Part shown: piece by piece, positions 39,926-54,720 of the stretch | How positions within the stretch are numbered: position 1 is the first letter of the stretch | Layout: each line of letters starts with the position of its first letter | Notes under the pieces: model-generated | What the model saw: the letters and a program-made list of their open reading frames with translations, nothing else | Told to the model about the DNA's origin: nothing | Databases searched by the model: none | DNA from: Pratylenchus scribneri | Lineage: Eukaryota > Nematoda > Chromadorea > Rhabditida > Pratylenchidae | DNA length: 64,000 nt | Reading direction: 5' to 3' | Assembly (NCBI GenBank): GCA_030063045.1 | Contig: JAQSEB010000023.1 | Span: 744,001-808,000 of the forward strand | Program-made: the position numbers and the translations under genes

Positions 39926-42900
39926 TTAACTGAAAAAATAGGTTGATTTCATAACATCTTTGATATCCAAATCACCGGTTTCCATTGAAGGCTTGAAAAC
40001 TTTTTCAATTTTTTTCAACTGTTCTTCGGGCATTGCTGCACGCACATCTTTCGTTAAATAAGTGGAGAAAAATGACTAAAATAAATTAAATATATTTGTG
40101 TTTTTTATTTTGGATTTACCTCTGATAATTTTTCGATTATTGGTTGCTCATGGAGGGCCACAAATTGTTCTCGACATATCTGAATTATATGTGATTTAAT
40201 AATTCCATTTAATTTCCTCCCGGGAAAGGGGAAATATTTATTTTGCCGAACAAAAGTATTGAATCCCATAAACCTTATATAAATCGATTGATCTCATCAA
40301 GAGACACATTTTATTACATTTTGGCTTGAGTTTAGCCATTTTTAACTTAGTTTTGAACCATTAAACCAAAATGGGTTTAAAACGTTTAATACCCTTTAAT
40401 TGTTGACCAAACAATAATAATACCATTCAATGCCTTTTTGATTGACCAGCTCTATCCAATTTTGGGTATATTTGCTTTGAGAATGTGTAGTAAACCTTTC
40501 CTTAAACCATTTTAATTATTTTGGTTTGTTCGGCAAATTAAGCACAATCCATTTTCTCCTTACCCTATTCATAGTATCCACATCGCATGCATGCGTCCAA
40601 AAGCAATCGTGCACCGCTGCAAATGTTATTCCCTCTTTGTGACAATTCAATGCTGTCATCATCATGTGGGTTGAATCCAGGGAGTGGATGAAATTTGGAG
40701 GGAATGCATTCGTCTGTAAAAATAATAGGAATTATTTTTCATTTTTATTTATTAAATTTTGAATAAGTAGCCTCTAGCCAGAGAATAATAAAAGTGCATA
40801 AAAATGAGAACTAGTATCAGAAAAAAATTATTGGACTAGGAGCGGATTCGAACCCGAGTCCTCTTTAGTTCTAGTCTTTCGTAGTCAAATGGGAAAAATG
40901 GTCGGATAAAATTGGAAGAGCTCAGTTTCGAATCCTCTCTGAGGAAGGTATTTTTTCCTGGCATGATTTCTATTTTTATACACTTTTAAATATTCTACTC
41001 TAAATTTTTAGACCAAATTATAGTATTTCGAACTATTCTAAAGATTTTTCTACTCCAATATTAAACCTGTTTATGCGAAACGGGCAAAAAGCCCAGCGAT
41101 TTGTCCACTTTTCCAATCTGGACATATGGTTGGATTACGGGCAGTCCCAGCGGGGTTATCCATTCAACTGGACGCTTCAGCTTCAAAATTTGTGCAGCGC
41201 ATTCTTTAAACCAGACCATTAAATCCCTAAAATTAAATTTTACAAAAAAAGGCATAAAAATTTTACATGGAATTTTGAAAAGCATCCGACAGTCCACCGA
41301 GTGTACGGTCAGCCAAATATGCACTGATTTTGGGTGACTGAAATTAATAAATTTCAATTAAAAAATATTTTTGGAATTAACCTTATCCTTTGGGATTCCT
41401 TTGTCCAACAATTGCCGATGAATTTGTTTGCTTGCCCCGTACAGGGTGACCCCGTAAACGGTGGTCATAACCTGTGAAAATATTTTTGAAATAAATTAAA
41501 AAATTTAACCGATTGTTTGATGATTTTCCTCTTCAGTTGGTTGGGAAACAATTTGCGGAAATCTGTGGCAATTTGGTAATATTTGCCGTCAGGATTTTGT
41601 TCATCTTCCACCCGTCTTTTTTCAACACTGTAAATTTGGAATATTTTTGACTTTAAATTATTACACTTTTTATTGGGAGCGGATTTTTAGGCCCTAAAAT
41701 AGACTTCAAAAACCTCAAAATTAGATGATTTTTTGGTTTTTTTTAAAAACTTTAGTGAAATTTTCAATCAAAAAGAACTGAAAAATGTTTAAAAAAAACT
41801 TAATGTGTTAAAAATTAAAAAATCCGTTATTTAAATGATTAAAAAAACAAACTTTTCAACGACGGTTGTGTAAATGTCCTGTGGCTTTTCCATTGGCAGC
41901 AAATTCACCTCACGAGCACCGTCTTTATCGCGTCCCAAGGCCGCATAATGTTGTAAACCTTTGGAAAATAAAATTAATATTCGCCAAATTAGTTAAGTTT
42001 TTTAAGGTTCATTCATAAAAAAATTTTTGAAAAATTTTGTCCTAAAAAAGGACCTAAACGTATGCGAAATTTAGGTCTCGGGTTCGAACCCTCTTGGGAG
42101 GAAGGTATTTTTTCCGAACTCGATTTACATTTCTGGACGAAATACTATATTTAGAATAATTAAAACATTACAAAAATACCACAATAAATTGTTAAAAATT
42201 ATTCACCATTGCAAGAGCCATCCTTAAAAATAAAATAAATTAAAATTTAATTTTTTACTCCTCCAAAAACCTGATGAATTGGCAAATGGCTCAAAAATGT
42301 TTGTGGATTCCCGCTGTTCAGTGCGTCCCGAATTTCAATGCAGGTGGCCAGCGTTTGCCACGGTTCATCCGAATGTTTCCACCAAAAATCGCCGCCATCG
42401 AAGGGTTTTTCGGCTGCCATCAAAATTTCATCCCTGTGCTTTTCTGCATATTTTAGTCGAAGTTCCAGTGGACTCCTCTTCATTTGGCCTAAAATATTGG
42501 AAAATTAACTAAATTAGTTCAGAAATTTAAATAGATAGATCTCGTAAAAAACATTTGATTATGTTTTGGCTTGAGTTTAACTAATTCTAACTTATGGTTT
42601 TGAACCATTAAACCAAAATAGGTTTAAACCGTTTAATACCCTTTAATTGTTGACCAAACCAAAATGGGTTTAAACCGTTTAATACCCTTTAATTGTTGAC
42701 CAAACCATAACAAATTATAAACCATTCAATGCGTCCATCTTGATCAGCTCTATCCATTTTGGGTATATTTGGTTTGTGAATGTAGGAAAAACCCTTACTT
42801 AAACCATTTTTAGCAATTTCAATTTTTTCTAGCAAAATAATGACTAACCTTTAATATTTATGCAATGCAATTGAAGCCATCGGAGTCCATTCTCTCCCAA

Positions 42901-45900
42901 TGGTCTACCTAAATTTAATGAATTTAAATATTTTTTAATTTGATGAAAAAACCATGCGCAAATTTGAGCAATCCTCGATTGATGTCATCGCCCATATGAT
43001 TGATTTGTGGTGATATTGGGTAGGTGCGTCCACGGAAGTCGATGTTATGTGGGAAATAGATGATTTGACCGGCGAAATGTTGGGCCAGCACCAGCCGATA
43101 GGACAGCCAACACCAGAGGGATTTTTGTTCTCTTCTAAAAAATTGAATAAAAATTAGAATAAAATTCAAAATGTACAAATCATTTTAATCTGTGGTTATG
43201 CACTTACACTTATGGATATGGTCCAACTTGGCGCCGTTTAAAATTAACTCATCATGTTCTAAACCAGATTTTAGTAACTAATTAAAGAGCAGACTTTTGG
43301 CTATCGAATAATATTAATTTTATTTAAATTAGTTAAAAAATGACAAAGTTATGTCCAAAAAATCATTTGAAACGACTTTGCTGTGGTTTGCGAAATTTTT
43401 AGTGGTTTTTTGGCCATAACTCCAACAATTTTGAACCAATTTAAATAAATTTAATATCATTTAATAGCCAAAAGTTTGCTCTTCAATTTGATACCAAAAT
43501 TATCAAAATTGGTTCAGTCCTTAATTTTTTTATTATAAACTGCGTCAAGTTGGACTGCTCGACTAATGCAATTCCCAGATATCGATTGAATTATTTTAAT
43601 TTTTAAAAGAAATTGTAATTAAAAAATTTAACTAACTTGAACTTCTCCCTGTGATCCAAATAGTCATAAAAAGCTTTCAGGATATCCTTTCGAATGTGTT
43701 CATCAAATCTGTCCTTTTCATCCATTTTCTGCCTTTTTATATATTCCACTTCGAATTGGGGATATTCAGGAGTAGTTGTAATAAATGATTTCGGGCTCCA
43801 TGGAATTTTCAATTTTTTGAGGAATAATGCCTTTGTTTTATCATGATTTTCGGCCATGTTGAATGCGGTTATCAAATGGCCCAACATTTCCTGTGTGGAA
43901 TAAATGCATAATTTAAATATTTTAAAGAGGATAAAATAGCCTATATTAGTGTCCTAACCAGTTTTTTGTAGATGATATTTAAGGGTTTTTAAAAAAAAAT
44001 TTCCAAAAATTTTTTGGGGACGGACCTTTAATTCTTCAAAAATCTGGAGGTCTCGGGTTCGAATCCGTTCAGAGGATGGTATTTTTTTCGAGCATGTCTC
44101 CCACTTTAATACATTCTACTATATATTTATAGCCCAAAAAATGTTTTTTAAAAATTTTCGGCTCAATGGGAGTGCTTTTAATTCTGCAATATTTAGGTCT
44201 CGGGTTCGATTCCGCTCAGAGGAAGATATTTTTTCGGGCTAGGTTGTCACTTTTATTTATTTTCATACACTTCTACAATATATTTAAAGAAAAATACTGT
44301 CATTAGATCAAAATTTTGGGCATTAAATACACTAGTGTTAGCCATTTTTAATTATAAATAAGTAAAATTGCGCTTACTTCATTAATTTTCCATGGAATTG
44401 CACCCAACAAATTTAGGGCATCAAAAACGTCCCTGGCCTGTTCCTCCTCCTTAATTCGGCTATCCAATATTTCCGAATTCACATCCATGTCCGGATATTC
44501 ATCCAGCCTTCTGATTAAATTTTGTTTGAACAAATAATTTGGACCACATTTTCCCCGGTCCAGCCAAGGCCTTGGTGGTACCTAAAATGTGTTTAAAATA
44601 ATTTTTACCCACCAAAACTCATAAATTAACCTTCATTGGAAGTAAATGACTGGGGAAATAGAGAAATTCGAATTGATGAATTTGACCAAATTCAACCAAT
44701 TTTGGATGGAATTTGAGCATTTTGCATAAATTCGTTTTTGTTTTTCTCCGCTTCTCGTCCACTGAATGCTGATCCAATTCGTGAATGGGCACATCAATGA
44801 TGGAAAATGCCGGCACTTTTACGCACCCTTCCCTGTTTTCTTTATTCAACGGGAATTCACAATGTTTAATTAGGAAGGAAATTAGCAGGTCATTAAGCTG
44901 AATTAATTTTTAATTGAATTAGATGCGAAAAAAACCTCAAAAATTGGTATTTGAAAATAATCAGAAAATTTTGGATAATAATCGGCTTGAAATCCGGAAT
45001 TCTTCGTGCATTGGTACCTTTTTGAATTTAATAAAATTATAAAAAAAATAAATTTAAATTATTTACCAATAATCCCGAATTGAATATTCTCTGGAAATGT
45101 TTTCATCCGTGTAATATTTTAAATATTCTTTGAATATTTTTTCCAAATTCTAAAAAGTAAAATTACTTATTTCCTCTTGCCTCCAAATTTATTCACCTCT
45201 TGTTCATTCTTTTTCAATTTAAATGATTGATGACTGTTCAAAATTATTCTTGTAAAAATTAAATCCAATTCGGAAATGGAAATTGCTTTTTGGCCTCGGC
45301 ACAAAATTGCGAATATCAATGTTAATAATTCATTGGCAAATTGTTTTGGATCAATCCTTTTGAATCGTAAATTCACTGTAAAAATATTTAAATTTATTTA
45401 ATTATTGGAAATATTGGCACTCACATTCTCTGGATAATTCCTTTTTCTCCCCTTCCGAATTAATAATTTCATTTAAATTATTTTCAATTTCTTCTTTCCA
45501 TTTCCAACTTTCAATGAGTTTTTCCATTGGTTGTTCTTTTTTACTTCTCCTAGTCATATTTTTAACCTTAATTAATTGAATAAATAAATTAATTAATTAT
45601 TTTTATTAATTAATTAACCTTTGTAAAGCAACAATTTTCGATGGCAATTTGTTCGCGAAATAATTTTAAATAATTTTCCTTTAAATTAAAACCAAATTTA
45701 AACTAAAATTTACTCCATTTTTACCTCATCATTTATTTCCTTCAAATTTGGTGATTTTTGTGCCATTTGAATTAATTTTGATCTTCTATAATTATTGGCG
45801 GCATCATTTTTGCTTGTTGATGGATAATTTTGTGAATAAATGGCTGAATTTGTTTGATATCGTTTTTGATAGCATTGTTTGGCAAATTTTATGGCAAATT

Positions 45901-45928
45901 GTAAATTCTTTCGATTTGAGCAAAGCAT
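39926..45928 (-). CDS. Mitochondrial DNA-directed RNA polymerase
   Basis: Single-subunit, T7-type polymerase that transcribes mtDNA (POLRMT family). The start [20 protein letters not shown] looks like a mitochondrial presequence. Landmarks in order: [13 protein letters not shown] (about 44580), [15 protein letters not shown] (44380/43860), [20 protein letters not shown] (about 43030), [20 protein letters not shown] (42900-42850), [17 protein letters not shown] (motif A, 42290-41930), [19 protein letters not shown] (motif B, 41520-41440), [14 protein letters not shown] (41150), [20 protein letters not shown] (40715-40640), [15 protein letters not shown] (motif C, 40625-40575), and the C-terminus KSTYFFS. 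Catalytic Asp residues in motifs A and C are intact. Its start lies 344 bp after the glutamate carrier stop, with TTTTCCAG ending 6 nt before the ATG, which fits a trans-splice site. Confidence 0.96.
40255..40510. mobile_element. Family C element, 1 unit
   Basis: TAGTTTTGAACCATTAAACC, one GGGTTTAAAACGTTTAATAC unit, GACCAGCTCTATCC, TTTTGGGTATATTTG. Intron of the mitochondrial RNA polymerase. Confidence 0.85.
40835..41045. repeat. SINE-like repeat, inverted pair
   Basis: A reverse copy (GGAGCGGATTCGAACCCGAG) is followed by a forward copy (AGTTTCGAATCCTCTCTGAG, GGAAGGTATTTTTTCC). Confidence 0.75.
42035..42185. repeat. SINE-like repeat copy
   Basis: GGACCTAAACG, TAGGTCTCGGGTTCGAACCC, GGAAGGTATTTTTTCC, ACATTTCTGGACGAAATA. 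Confidence 0.8.
42535..42795. mobile_element. Family C element, 2 units
   Basis: GTTTTGAACCATTAAACC, two 46-bp units, GATCAGCTCTATCC, TTTTGGGTATATTTGG. Intron of the mitochondrial RNA polymerase. Confidence 0.88.
43223..43553. mobile_element. MITE family A copy
   Basis: CCAACTTGGCGCCGTTTAAA at the left; TGCGTCAAGTTGG at the right; complementary arms with CAGACTTTTGGCTATC and GATAGCCAAAAGTTTG. Intron of the mitochondrial RNA polymerase. Confidence 0.93.
43985..44335. repeat. SINE-like repeat, two tandem copies
   Basis: AGGTCTCGGGTTCGAATCCG (about 44050) and AGGTCTCGGGTTCGATTCCG (about 44200), each with a GGAAG/GGATGGTATTTTTTTCG tail. Confidence 0.82.
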
Positions 45929-46272
45929 AAAAATCTGGAAAATTAATTAAAATAAAAAATGAATAAATTAATTAAAATATTTTTTAATGTTAGAAACAAA
46001 TTAAAAACAATTAAATGCAAAAATTAATATCATTTTATTCACAAATGACAAAAGGGAAAGGGATATGTTCGTTGTGTGTGTAATTCGAATGGTTGGATGC
46101 ATCAAAAATGGCACTTATATCTTTTTTGTGTGTGATAAGTTTGTCAGGAATTACAATAAAATTTTGTGGAGGAAGGCAGAAATTATAATTTCACGGGGAA
46201 TAAAAAATAAGGAGGGAGTAAGCCTATTTTATTGCCTAATTCATTTTCATCATCATTGCGTGGAGAAGAACA
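45929..46272 (-). promoter_or_regulatory. Intercistronic gap with likely trans-splice acceptor
   Basis: On the minus strand ATTAATTTTCCAG ends 6 nt before the RNA polymerase ATG and no upstream exon is needed, so it fits a spliced-leader acceptor. Confidence 0.55.
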
Positions 46273-48505
46273 TCACAACGGTTTTGCCTTTTTGGTGCCC
46301 ATCAAAAATTCAGCAACGCCGATGAAATAAACCTGTGAAAATAATTTAATATTAATAAAAAAGTATTTTAAAAAAACCATTTGAGCGATCCCAAACAATG
46401 GTGCCATTACCATGACACGACAGGCGGCGCCCTTGAAGAATGCTATTGGCCCTTCTTGCTTCATTATTTGCCTTAAATTGATGATTTTTAATTTTGAATT
46501 ACATTTGGATTGAATTAATTAATTTTTAAATAATGTTGAAAAATAATTTTTTGAGGCCATATAACTTGGCCAAATTGGGCCTTTTTTTTAACTTTATCCT
46601 TCCTAAGCCTAGAAAAAAAGACTTGCCACCAATGGGAATTGAACTTTCATCACTTTGCAGATTAAAACAAAAATTCTACCACTACACCATCCTCTTATCT
46701 AGGTTCCCTCGCTTAATATATGGTCAAATATTTTATCAAAAAATGTCTATTATTTTTGAGAAAAATTTTGGATAAATTTTCGATGATTTTATGGGTAAAT
46801 TATTTTCCGAATTATATATTTATATTTTAAATATTTACCTAAATGCATCCAAAATGCCTTTATACTGTGGCGAATTTGCTCCCGACTTTCCAATGAGTTG
46901 TATTCGCGTTTTTATAACCTTTAAATAAATTCCATTTAAAATTAAATATTTTAATAATAATTTACATCCAATGGAGTGACTGAAAATGATGCCACAGCCC
47001 CAGCCGAAATTCCAGCCAAAAATGAGCCATAAAAGACTGCATCACCACTTCCATCCGATTTGCGTGGTGCCTTAATTAAATAATTTAAGTTTCAAATATT
47101 TAATATTTTAAAATGAAAAAAACCAATGAATCCAATGCGGCAAACAACGGAAAATAGATCACAGAAAATGAAACATCCCTGGCCATAGTTGGTCCAATCC
47201 CACGGTAGAGGCCGAGAACGCCCTTTTCCTTGACCAGATTCATTGCCAGCTTGGTGGCTGATAATTTTGTGCCGCTGGCTTCTAAAAATTAAATGTATTT
47301 CCATAAATATTATGACTAGTTTAGGCTGGCTAGGGTTTATATATATAAAGAAGATTTTATCGAAATAATTTCTTTAAAAAACCGTCGGCCTAAAGAGAGG
47401 TCATTAACTTTTGCAAAATTAAGGTCTCGGGTTCGAATCCGTTCTGAGGAAGGTATTTTTTTTCTGAGCTCGATTTTTACTTTTATTCATTCTATAGTGC
47501 ATTTCTATTAGAGGAAATTCACTAATTCGTGCAAAAAACAAGTTTGAAAAGATTTTATTCGCTTACGTTGCATTTGAATTTTCAGCAATTCCATTGGAGT
47601 GGTCACAATAATTTGGCATAAACCAGCACTTCCACCGGCCAACATTCCTCTGGGCAATGAAAGTTTCCTTAAAAATATAATTTTAAAATCCAAAATTTGA
47701 TGGAAATTTGTGTTTACTTTTCACCGGGCACTGCCAATTTGTATCGGAAAAAATCATTGGCCACCAATTTTATGGCCTTTTCCGGCGTTATTAACTGATT
47801 AAAAAGATTAAATAATTAATATTTAATAAATTGGAACGAACCAATAAATTCACACCAGAGCCAGAATAGAGTGCTCGAACTTTCCTTTGGTGATTAAATT
47901 AAATTTATTTAAATTTATTTTGCCTTACTTAAACACTGTTGGGCCACCATTCCTCCAAGTTTGCCGTGCACAATCCAAACTAAATTTTTTGTTTAATTAA
48001 TTAATATTCCCATAAAATCACCCACATTCCCTTGTATTGAGCAATGCCATCTGGCGAGACCTTCTGATTTTGTAGCCTGGTTTTGACCAAATCGATTGGA
48101 AAGACACATGTTCTAAAAATTATAAATTATTTAAATGCTTAAAATATTTGAAATTTACACGCCAACAATCCCGGCAATTCCACCATTGATGATTTTTGGC
48201 ACATAACTAAATAATTTTAAAATTAGTTATTTTTTAATCAAACTTAATTTTGTGTCCGAAATTTGCTAAAGTAAACATTTCGGAAGCATTTTTTTTGTAA
48301 AATCTTCTTTAAATCCCAAATCTAGCCTCTAATTTAAGCCGGATCCTTAAGAAGTCGGGCCACCCAAACTATTAAGGGATTAGGGTTTTTACTTTTGCAA
48401 ATTTCAGACGTAAAGTAAGTTCTATATTTTTAAATATTATATTTATTAAACCTACTTAAATTGGTGTCGCCTGCCATCTGCTGCTGTCGCCGCATAAAGC
48501 GACAT
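46273..48505 (-). CDS. Mitochondrial glutamate carrier (SLC25A22/A18-like)
   Basis: Inner-membrane carrier that imports glutamate with a proton. All three repeats with the PX(D/E)XX(K/R) signature are visible: [11 protein letters not shown] (about 48100), [11 protein letters not shown] (about 47580) and TPLDVIKTRIQ (about 46970). Other landmarks: [13 protein letters not shown] at the start, [55 protein letters not shown], and [20 protein letters not shown] followed by [11 protein letters not shown]. The last segment matches the glutamate-carrier subgroup. The start at 48505 ([15 protein letters not shown]) is chosen because it splices in frame into the first repeat. The stop at 46273 lies 344 bp before the polymerase ATG; ERGIC2 ends 229 bp upstream. 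Confidence 0.92.
46616..46705 (-). tRNA. tRNA-like relic in intron (Cys/Gly-like)
   Basis: Minus strand GATGGTGTAGTGGTAGAATT (A box) and AAGTTCAATTCCCATTGG (B box) with CTGCAAA between. The stems pair poorly, so likely a pseudogene. Confidence 0.4.
47385..47520. repeat. SINE-like repeat copy
   Basis: GGTCATTAACTTTTGCAAAA, AGGTCTCGGGTTCGAATCCG, GGAAGGTATTTTTTTTC, TGCATTTCTA. Glutamate-carrier intron. Confidence 0.82.
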
Positions 48506-48734
48506 TCTTCTAATCGATTTTAAATAGTTTAATTAAAATGAAAATAAATCAATAATTAAAAGTATAAAATAAATCTGATTAATTATTATAAATTTAAATA
48601 AATTGAAATGTTTATTCTTTTATGCATTTTTATAAAATAATTAACAACAATCACAGAAGAAAATGAGAGAGAGAATAGAGAAAGACCCGTGTGTGCCGAA
48701 ATGTGTAAAGTTGATTGAAAAATTCTCATCCGAA

Positions 48735-51283
48735 TCAATTCTTTGCTGCCGCCACTTTCCATGTTCCAACAAATTGTAACAATTTTGAGAGGATTGCCTC
48801 CAAAAAGCTGGACGTAGCGAATATTCCACCAATTATGGAGCAAATGCGAAGCAAAAGTTGGAGAATTGACCTGAAAAAATTGGTAATATTATTCAAAAAA
48901 CCAATGGCTTACATTGAAACTGGATGCACTTCAATAACGGTTGCCACAAATTCGTAGTCAAATAAAATTGAATCGTGGACATGTTCGCCCTCTTTAGCCT
49001 AAAAACATATAAACATGGACATAAACCTTTAAATCCAAATACCTCCTGTTTCTGAAAATTGATTGAAATTAATTCTAATTAAACAAAAAATAAAACTTAC
49101 TGCATATGTGACGGAATATTGGAAAGTGCTCATATAATTTTGGCCAAACAATCCTTGACTGTAAATTCGAGTTGGCACAACTTTTTGAATTGGATTAATT
49201 TAAATGTTTATTTAATTTTTTTGGAACCTTTGATGAAATATTTGTAGGTTGTTCCGGCTAAAAAATAATAAATAAATAAAATTATAATTTAATTTTATAC
49301 AATTAATTGCGAATTGTTCATTTCCGGCCAAAGGTGAAACCAATCCCCAAACATGCGGTCCAAAATGAAAACGTTCAATCTTTAAAAAATATTTTAAAAA
49401 CATTTAAAAATCAAACCCGATGTGAAATGTTGCCGTGTTGATGTGGTCCCAAATGTTGGATCATATTGCCAATTGGCAAACTAAAATTGTTGATATTTAT
49501 AAATTTTAATTATTAAAATGTGTTGCATACGATTTGCCGACGGTTATTGTCAATCGATCGCCGTTCCCCTTTAAAACTGGGATTTTGCCACTTATTCGGC
49601 ATGCACTGCCCTCTTCGAGTTCATCACTTCCTCCTAAAAATAATTAAATTAAATTGAATTAACAAAACTAACTTAGTGTTTGGTTTAAGCTTTATAACGA
49701 ATTTTAGAAAAATATTTTGAAAATTTTCGACCTTAATTTTATCAACATTTAGAGGTCTCGGGTTCGAACCCCAGGAAGGGAAGTTAATTTTTTCGGACTG
49801 ATTTTCATTTTTATTAATCTTTACACACTCAAAGACCATTTCCAGAAGAAAAATTTTTTTTGAAATTTTCGACCTTAACTTTTGAAAAATTTAGAGGGTC
49901 TCGGGTTCGAATCCGTTCCATGTCCGATAATTTTTTTCGGACTTAGTTTTCACTTTTATACAATTTTACGTTAACATTTCTATACGAAATAAATTATTTT
50001 GAATCAAATTTTAACACAAATGCTAATATCACCAACCTCCTCTTGAAGCGATTATTTGGAAGACGCCCAATCCGTTGCCAATCATCATTACTAAAAATGA
50101 TTTATAATTATATTGTATTATTCAATTAATTAAATTACCAATGTGCTCGTCCGCATCCCCATCCCTTCCCTTCGCCTTCAATTCGGCCTTTTGTTTTTCC
50201 AGCTCAAAAAGTTCCGATCGCTCTTTCTCCTCGGCCGCCATTTCCAAGCCCGCCTCAATATTACTTTCAACATATTTCATCTGGTTGATGCCCTTCAGCG
50301 GTGTGCCCGGTTTAAAATGTTCACGGTGGACTCGCTTCAATGCCGTCCATAGCTCTTCCTCCTCTTTATTCATTTCAAAACTTAATTTTAAATTAATTTT
50401 TAAAATAATTTTTGATTATTTACCGTGATGGACTTTTCTTAATGTGCGTATTCCCTTCAACTTGCTCAATTGAATCAATTCCCATGGGCATTATGGCCAA
50501 ATTATTGCAAGGAGATGCAACGATCATGTCGATGTCCAGCATTGGGTTACTGGAAAATAATAATTATAATTTAATCGGAATACGGAAAAGATTGTGACGG
50601 TTTATAATAGGCTTATCCTAGACCCTTAAACCCTATACCGAATTGATAGATCTTGTCAAAACGCATCGCATCATTTGATTATGTTTTGGCTTTTGGTTTA
50701 ACCAATTCTAACTTAGTTTTGAACCATTAAACCAAAATGGGTTTAAACTGTTTAATACCCTTTAATTGTTGACCAAACCAAAATGGGTTTAAACCGTTTA
50801 ATACCCTTTAATTGTTGACCAAACCATAATAAATTATATACCCTTCATCAATGCATCCATCTTGACCAGCTCTATCCAATTTTGGTTTATTTGGTTTGGG
50901 AATGTAGGACAAACCTACTTAAACCATTTTAAAATGTGTTTGCTTTTAAGCAAATTATAATAGTAAAAATTAAAAATGAATTAAAATAAAATCACAAACT
51001 TTTCAAATTCGGTGTCCATCGAGAAGCGATATTCCACTTCGGAACTTGTAAAATAATTATACAGTTCGCTCATGAATAAAACGGCAATCAATGAAAAACA
51101 CAAAATTGACACTAAAAATGCCGATATTAATAGTTTATTTGTAATTAATTTACAAATTCCATTCACTGCTTTCGGCTCCTCCTTCACATCATCAATTACT
51201 TTGACAAATGAGTCCAATTCTTGGACCATTTCACGCACTCCTCCTCGCCTATGCCTTACGGCTTGGCCATTTGGCAATTCCAT
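48735..51283 (-). CDS. ERGIC2 / Erv41-like ER-Golgi cargo receptor
   Basis: Erv41/ERGIC2 cycles between ER and Golgi in COPII/COPI vesicles with ERGIC3. Visible: cytosolic N-terminus (VQELDSFVKVIDDVKEE), first transmembrane segment (LISAFLVSILCFSLIAVLFM), SSEVEYRFSMDTEFEK, a luminal domain (NPMLDIDMIVASPCNNLAIM; EEEELWTALKRVHREH; a K/E-rich coiled stretch; GSACRISGKIPVLKGNGDRL; QHLGPHQHGNISHRIERFHF; YKYFIKVVPTRIYS; FQYSVTYAKQE), a second transmembrane segment (LLLRICSIIGGIFATSSFLE) and a short tail ending KVAAAKN. SHRI..F.FG and F(I)KVVPT are family hallmarks. Stop at 48735-48737. Spacing of 268 bp from rpt-1 and 229 bp to the next gene suggests an operon. Confidence 0.92.
49715..50015. repeat. 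SINE-like repeat, two tandem copies
   Basis: GAGGTCTCGGGTTCGAACCC (49750) and AGGGTCTCGGGTTCGAATCC (49900), each with a following ATTTTTTTCGGACT. ERGIC2 intron. Confidence 0.84.
50610..50920. mobile_element. Family C element, 2 units
   Basis: TAGTTTTGAACCATTAAACC, two units, GACCAGCTCTATCC. ERGIC2 intron. Confidence 0.88.
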
Positions 51284-51551
51284 TGCTTTTTTAGGATGAT
51301 TAAATTTCGGATAAATTTCAATAAATAAATAAAACGGTTAAAATCCAATTAAAATGCAAAATATTAAACAAAATAGACAAAATAATTTATTAATTTATAC
51401 CCGAATATTCAATTAGAAAATTTCAACAAAACAAAAACGAATAGGTATAAGAGAGATCTCGGCAACAAAAATAATTATATGAGATCACAAAAATAACAAA
51501 AAAAAATATGGCACAATAAATCATCATCATCATTCAATTATTCGTCATCAT

Positions 51552-53630
<2,079 letters not shown>

Positions 53631-54720
53631 TTTTGTTTTGTTTTATTTATCAACTTTTCTGAAAATTATTTGTACAATTTTAGATGTTTTAGAAATGAAT
53701 GATGATGATGGGTGATTACTGATTACTGATTAGGATTTGGAAGGATTGGGGTTACGGATATGTGAAATGATAATGATAATAGCTGAACAAATATAATCCT
53801 AAACCGGAAGACCAATAGAGGTCACCTTCACATTTCCCCATATGATCGAAAAAATGCTGTCAGATAACTGATAAATACCAAATCTTATTTGACTTGACTT
53901 ATTTTAATTAATGCAGAAGTGAAAGCCGCGCGTTAAATGTAATAATATTTTTACAAACAACAAACGGTTAACAAGATAATGATAATTGATTTGATAAAAC
54001 ATAAAACTGAAGTTATGCTTGTTGCTTGCTATGCTAGGTTATGCTACGCTTTATATACTTCGCGTCGATTATCGATTGACGAATGACGATTCGGGGTATA
54101 GTATACAAATATCTTTCGCGTCGAAAAATTTTCAAAAAAATAATCTTGGTTAATTTTATTTACCGTAATCTTAATTGCCAAAGCAAAGTGGCTTTTATGG
54201 CCATAAAAACCCACCTAAAAGGATATACTTATTCTTTGATCTTGTTGTAATAAAAAGTCATGTTGTTTTTTGAATTGAAAAAAGAAAAACCTCATATCAA
54301 CAATAGTATTTCAAGGATTTCTTACTTTTTGCCTTCTTAAATCCAATTTTTCTTTGTTTACCAATTACTTGGCCATGGATTATACAAAAATTGTTTTTTT
54401 AGTTATTAATATCATTTATACTAGAAATTCATAAAAAAATCAAATATAATGTAGAATATTTATATCATTTTTTGTAAAATCAGCTGTTGAGAGGAAAGAG
54501 AAAACACGAAATTTTATTGGAATTCAGAGAGGTCAAAGCTAATTGAAATTTAATTAAGTGGATGAAATGGATTGGAGGAGGATTTATCGGCAAAAAATGG
54601 AATTGAAAGAGGTGTTTTGTTTAAAGGACACAATGCTTTTTGTGTTTTAAGAGAATTTGCGCCTCAAAATTTTGTGCAAAGTGATTTGATGAAGAATGTT
54701 TGGAATTGAGGTCGGCCGTT
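53631..54720. other. Intergenic between rpt-1 and dve-1
   Basis: Contains the presumed operon promoter and dve-1 3' UTR. The segment about 53705-53880 is related to 55780-55930 (GGATTACGGATA / GGTTACGGATATG, GATAATGATAA). No gene is supported. Confidence 0.45.
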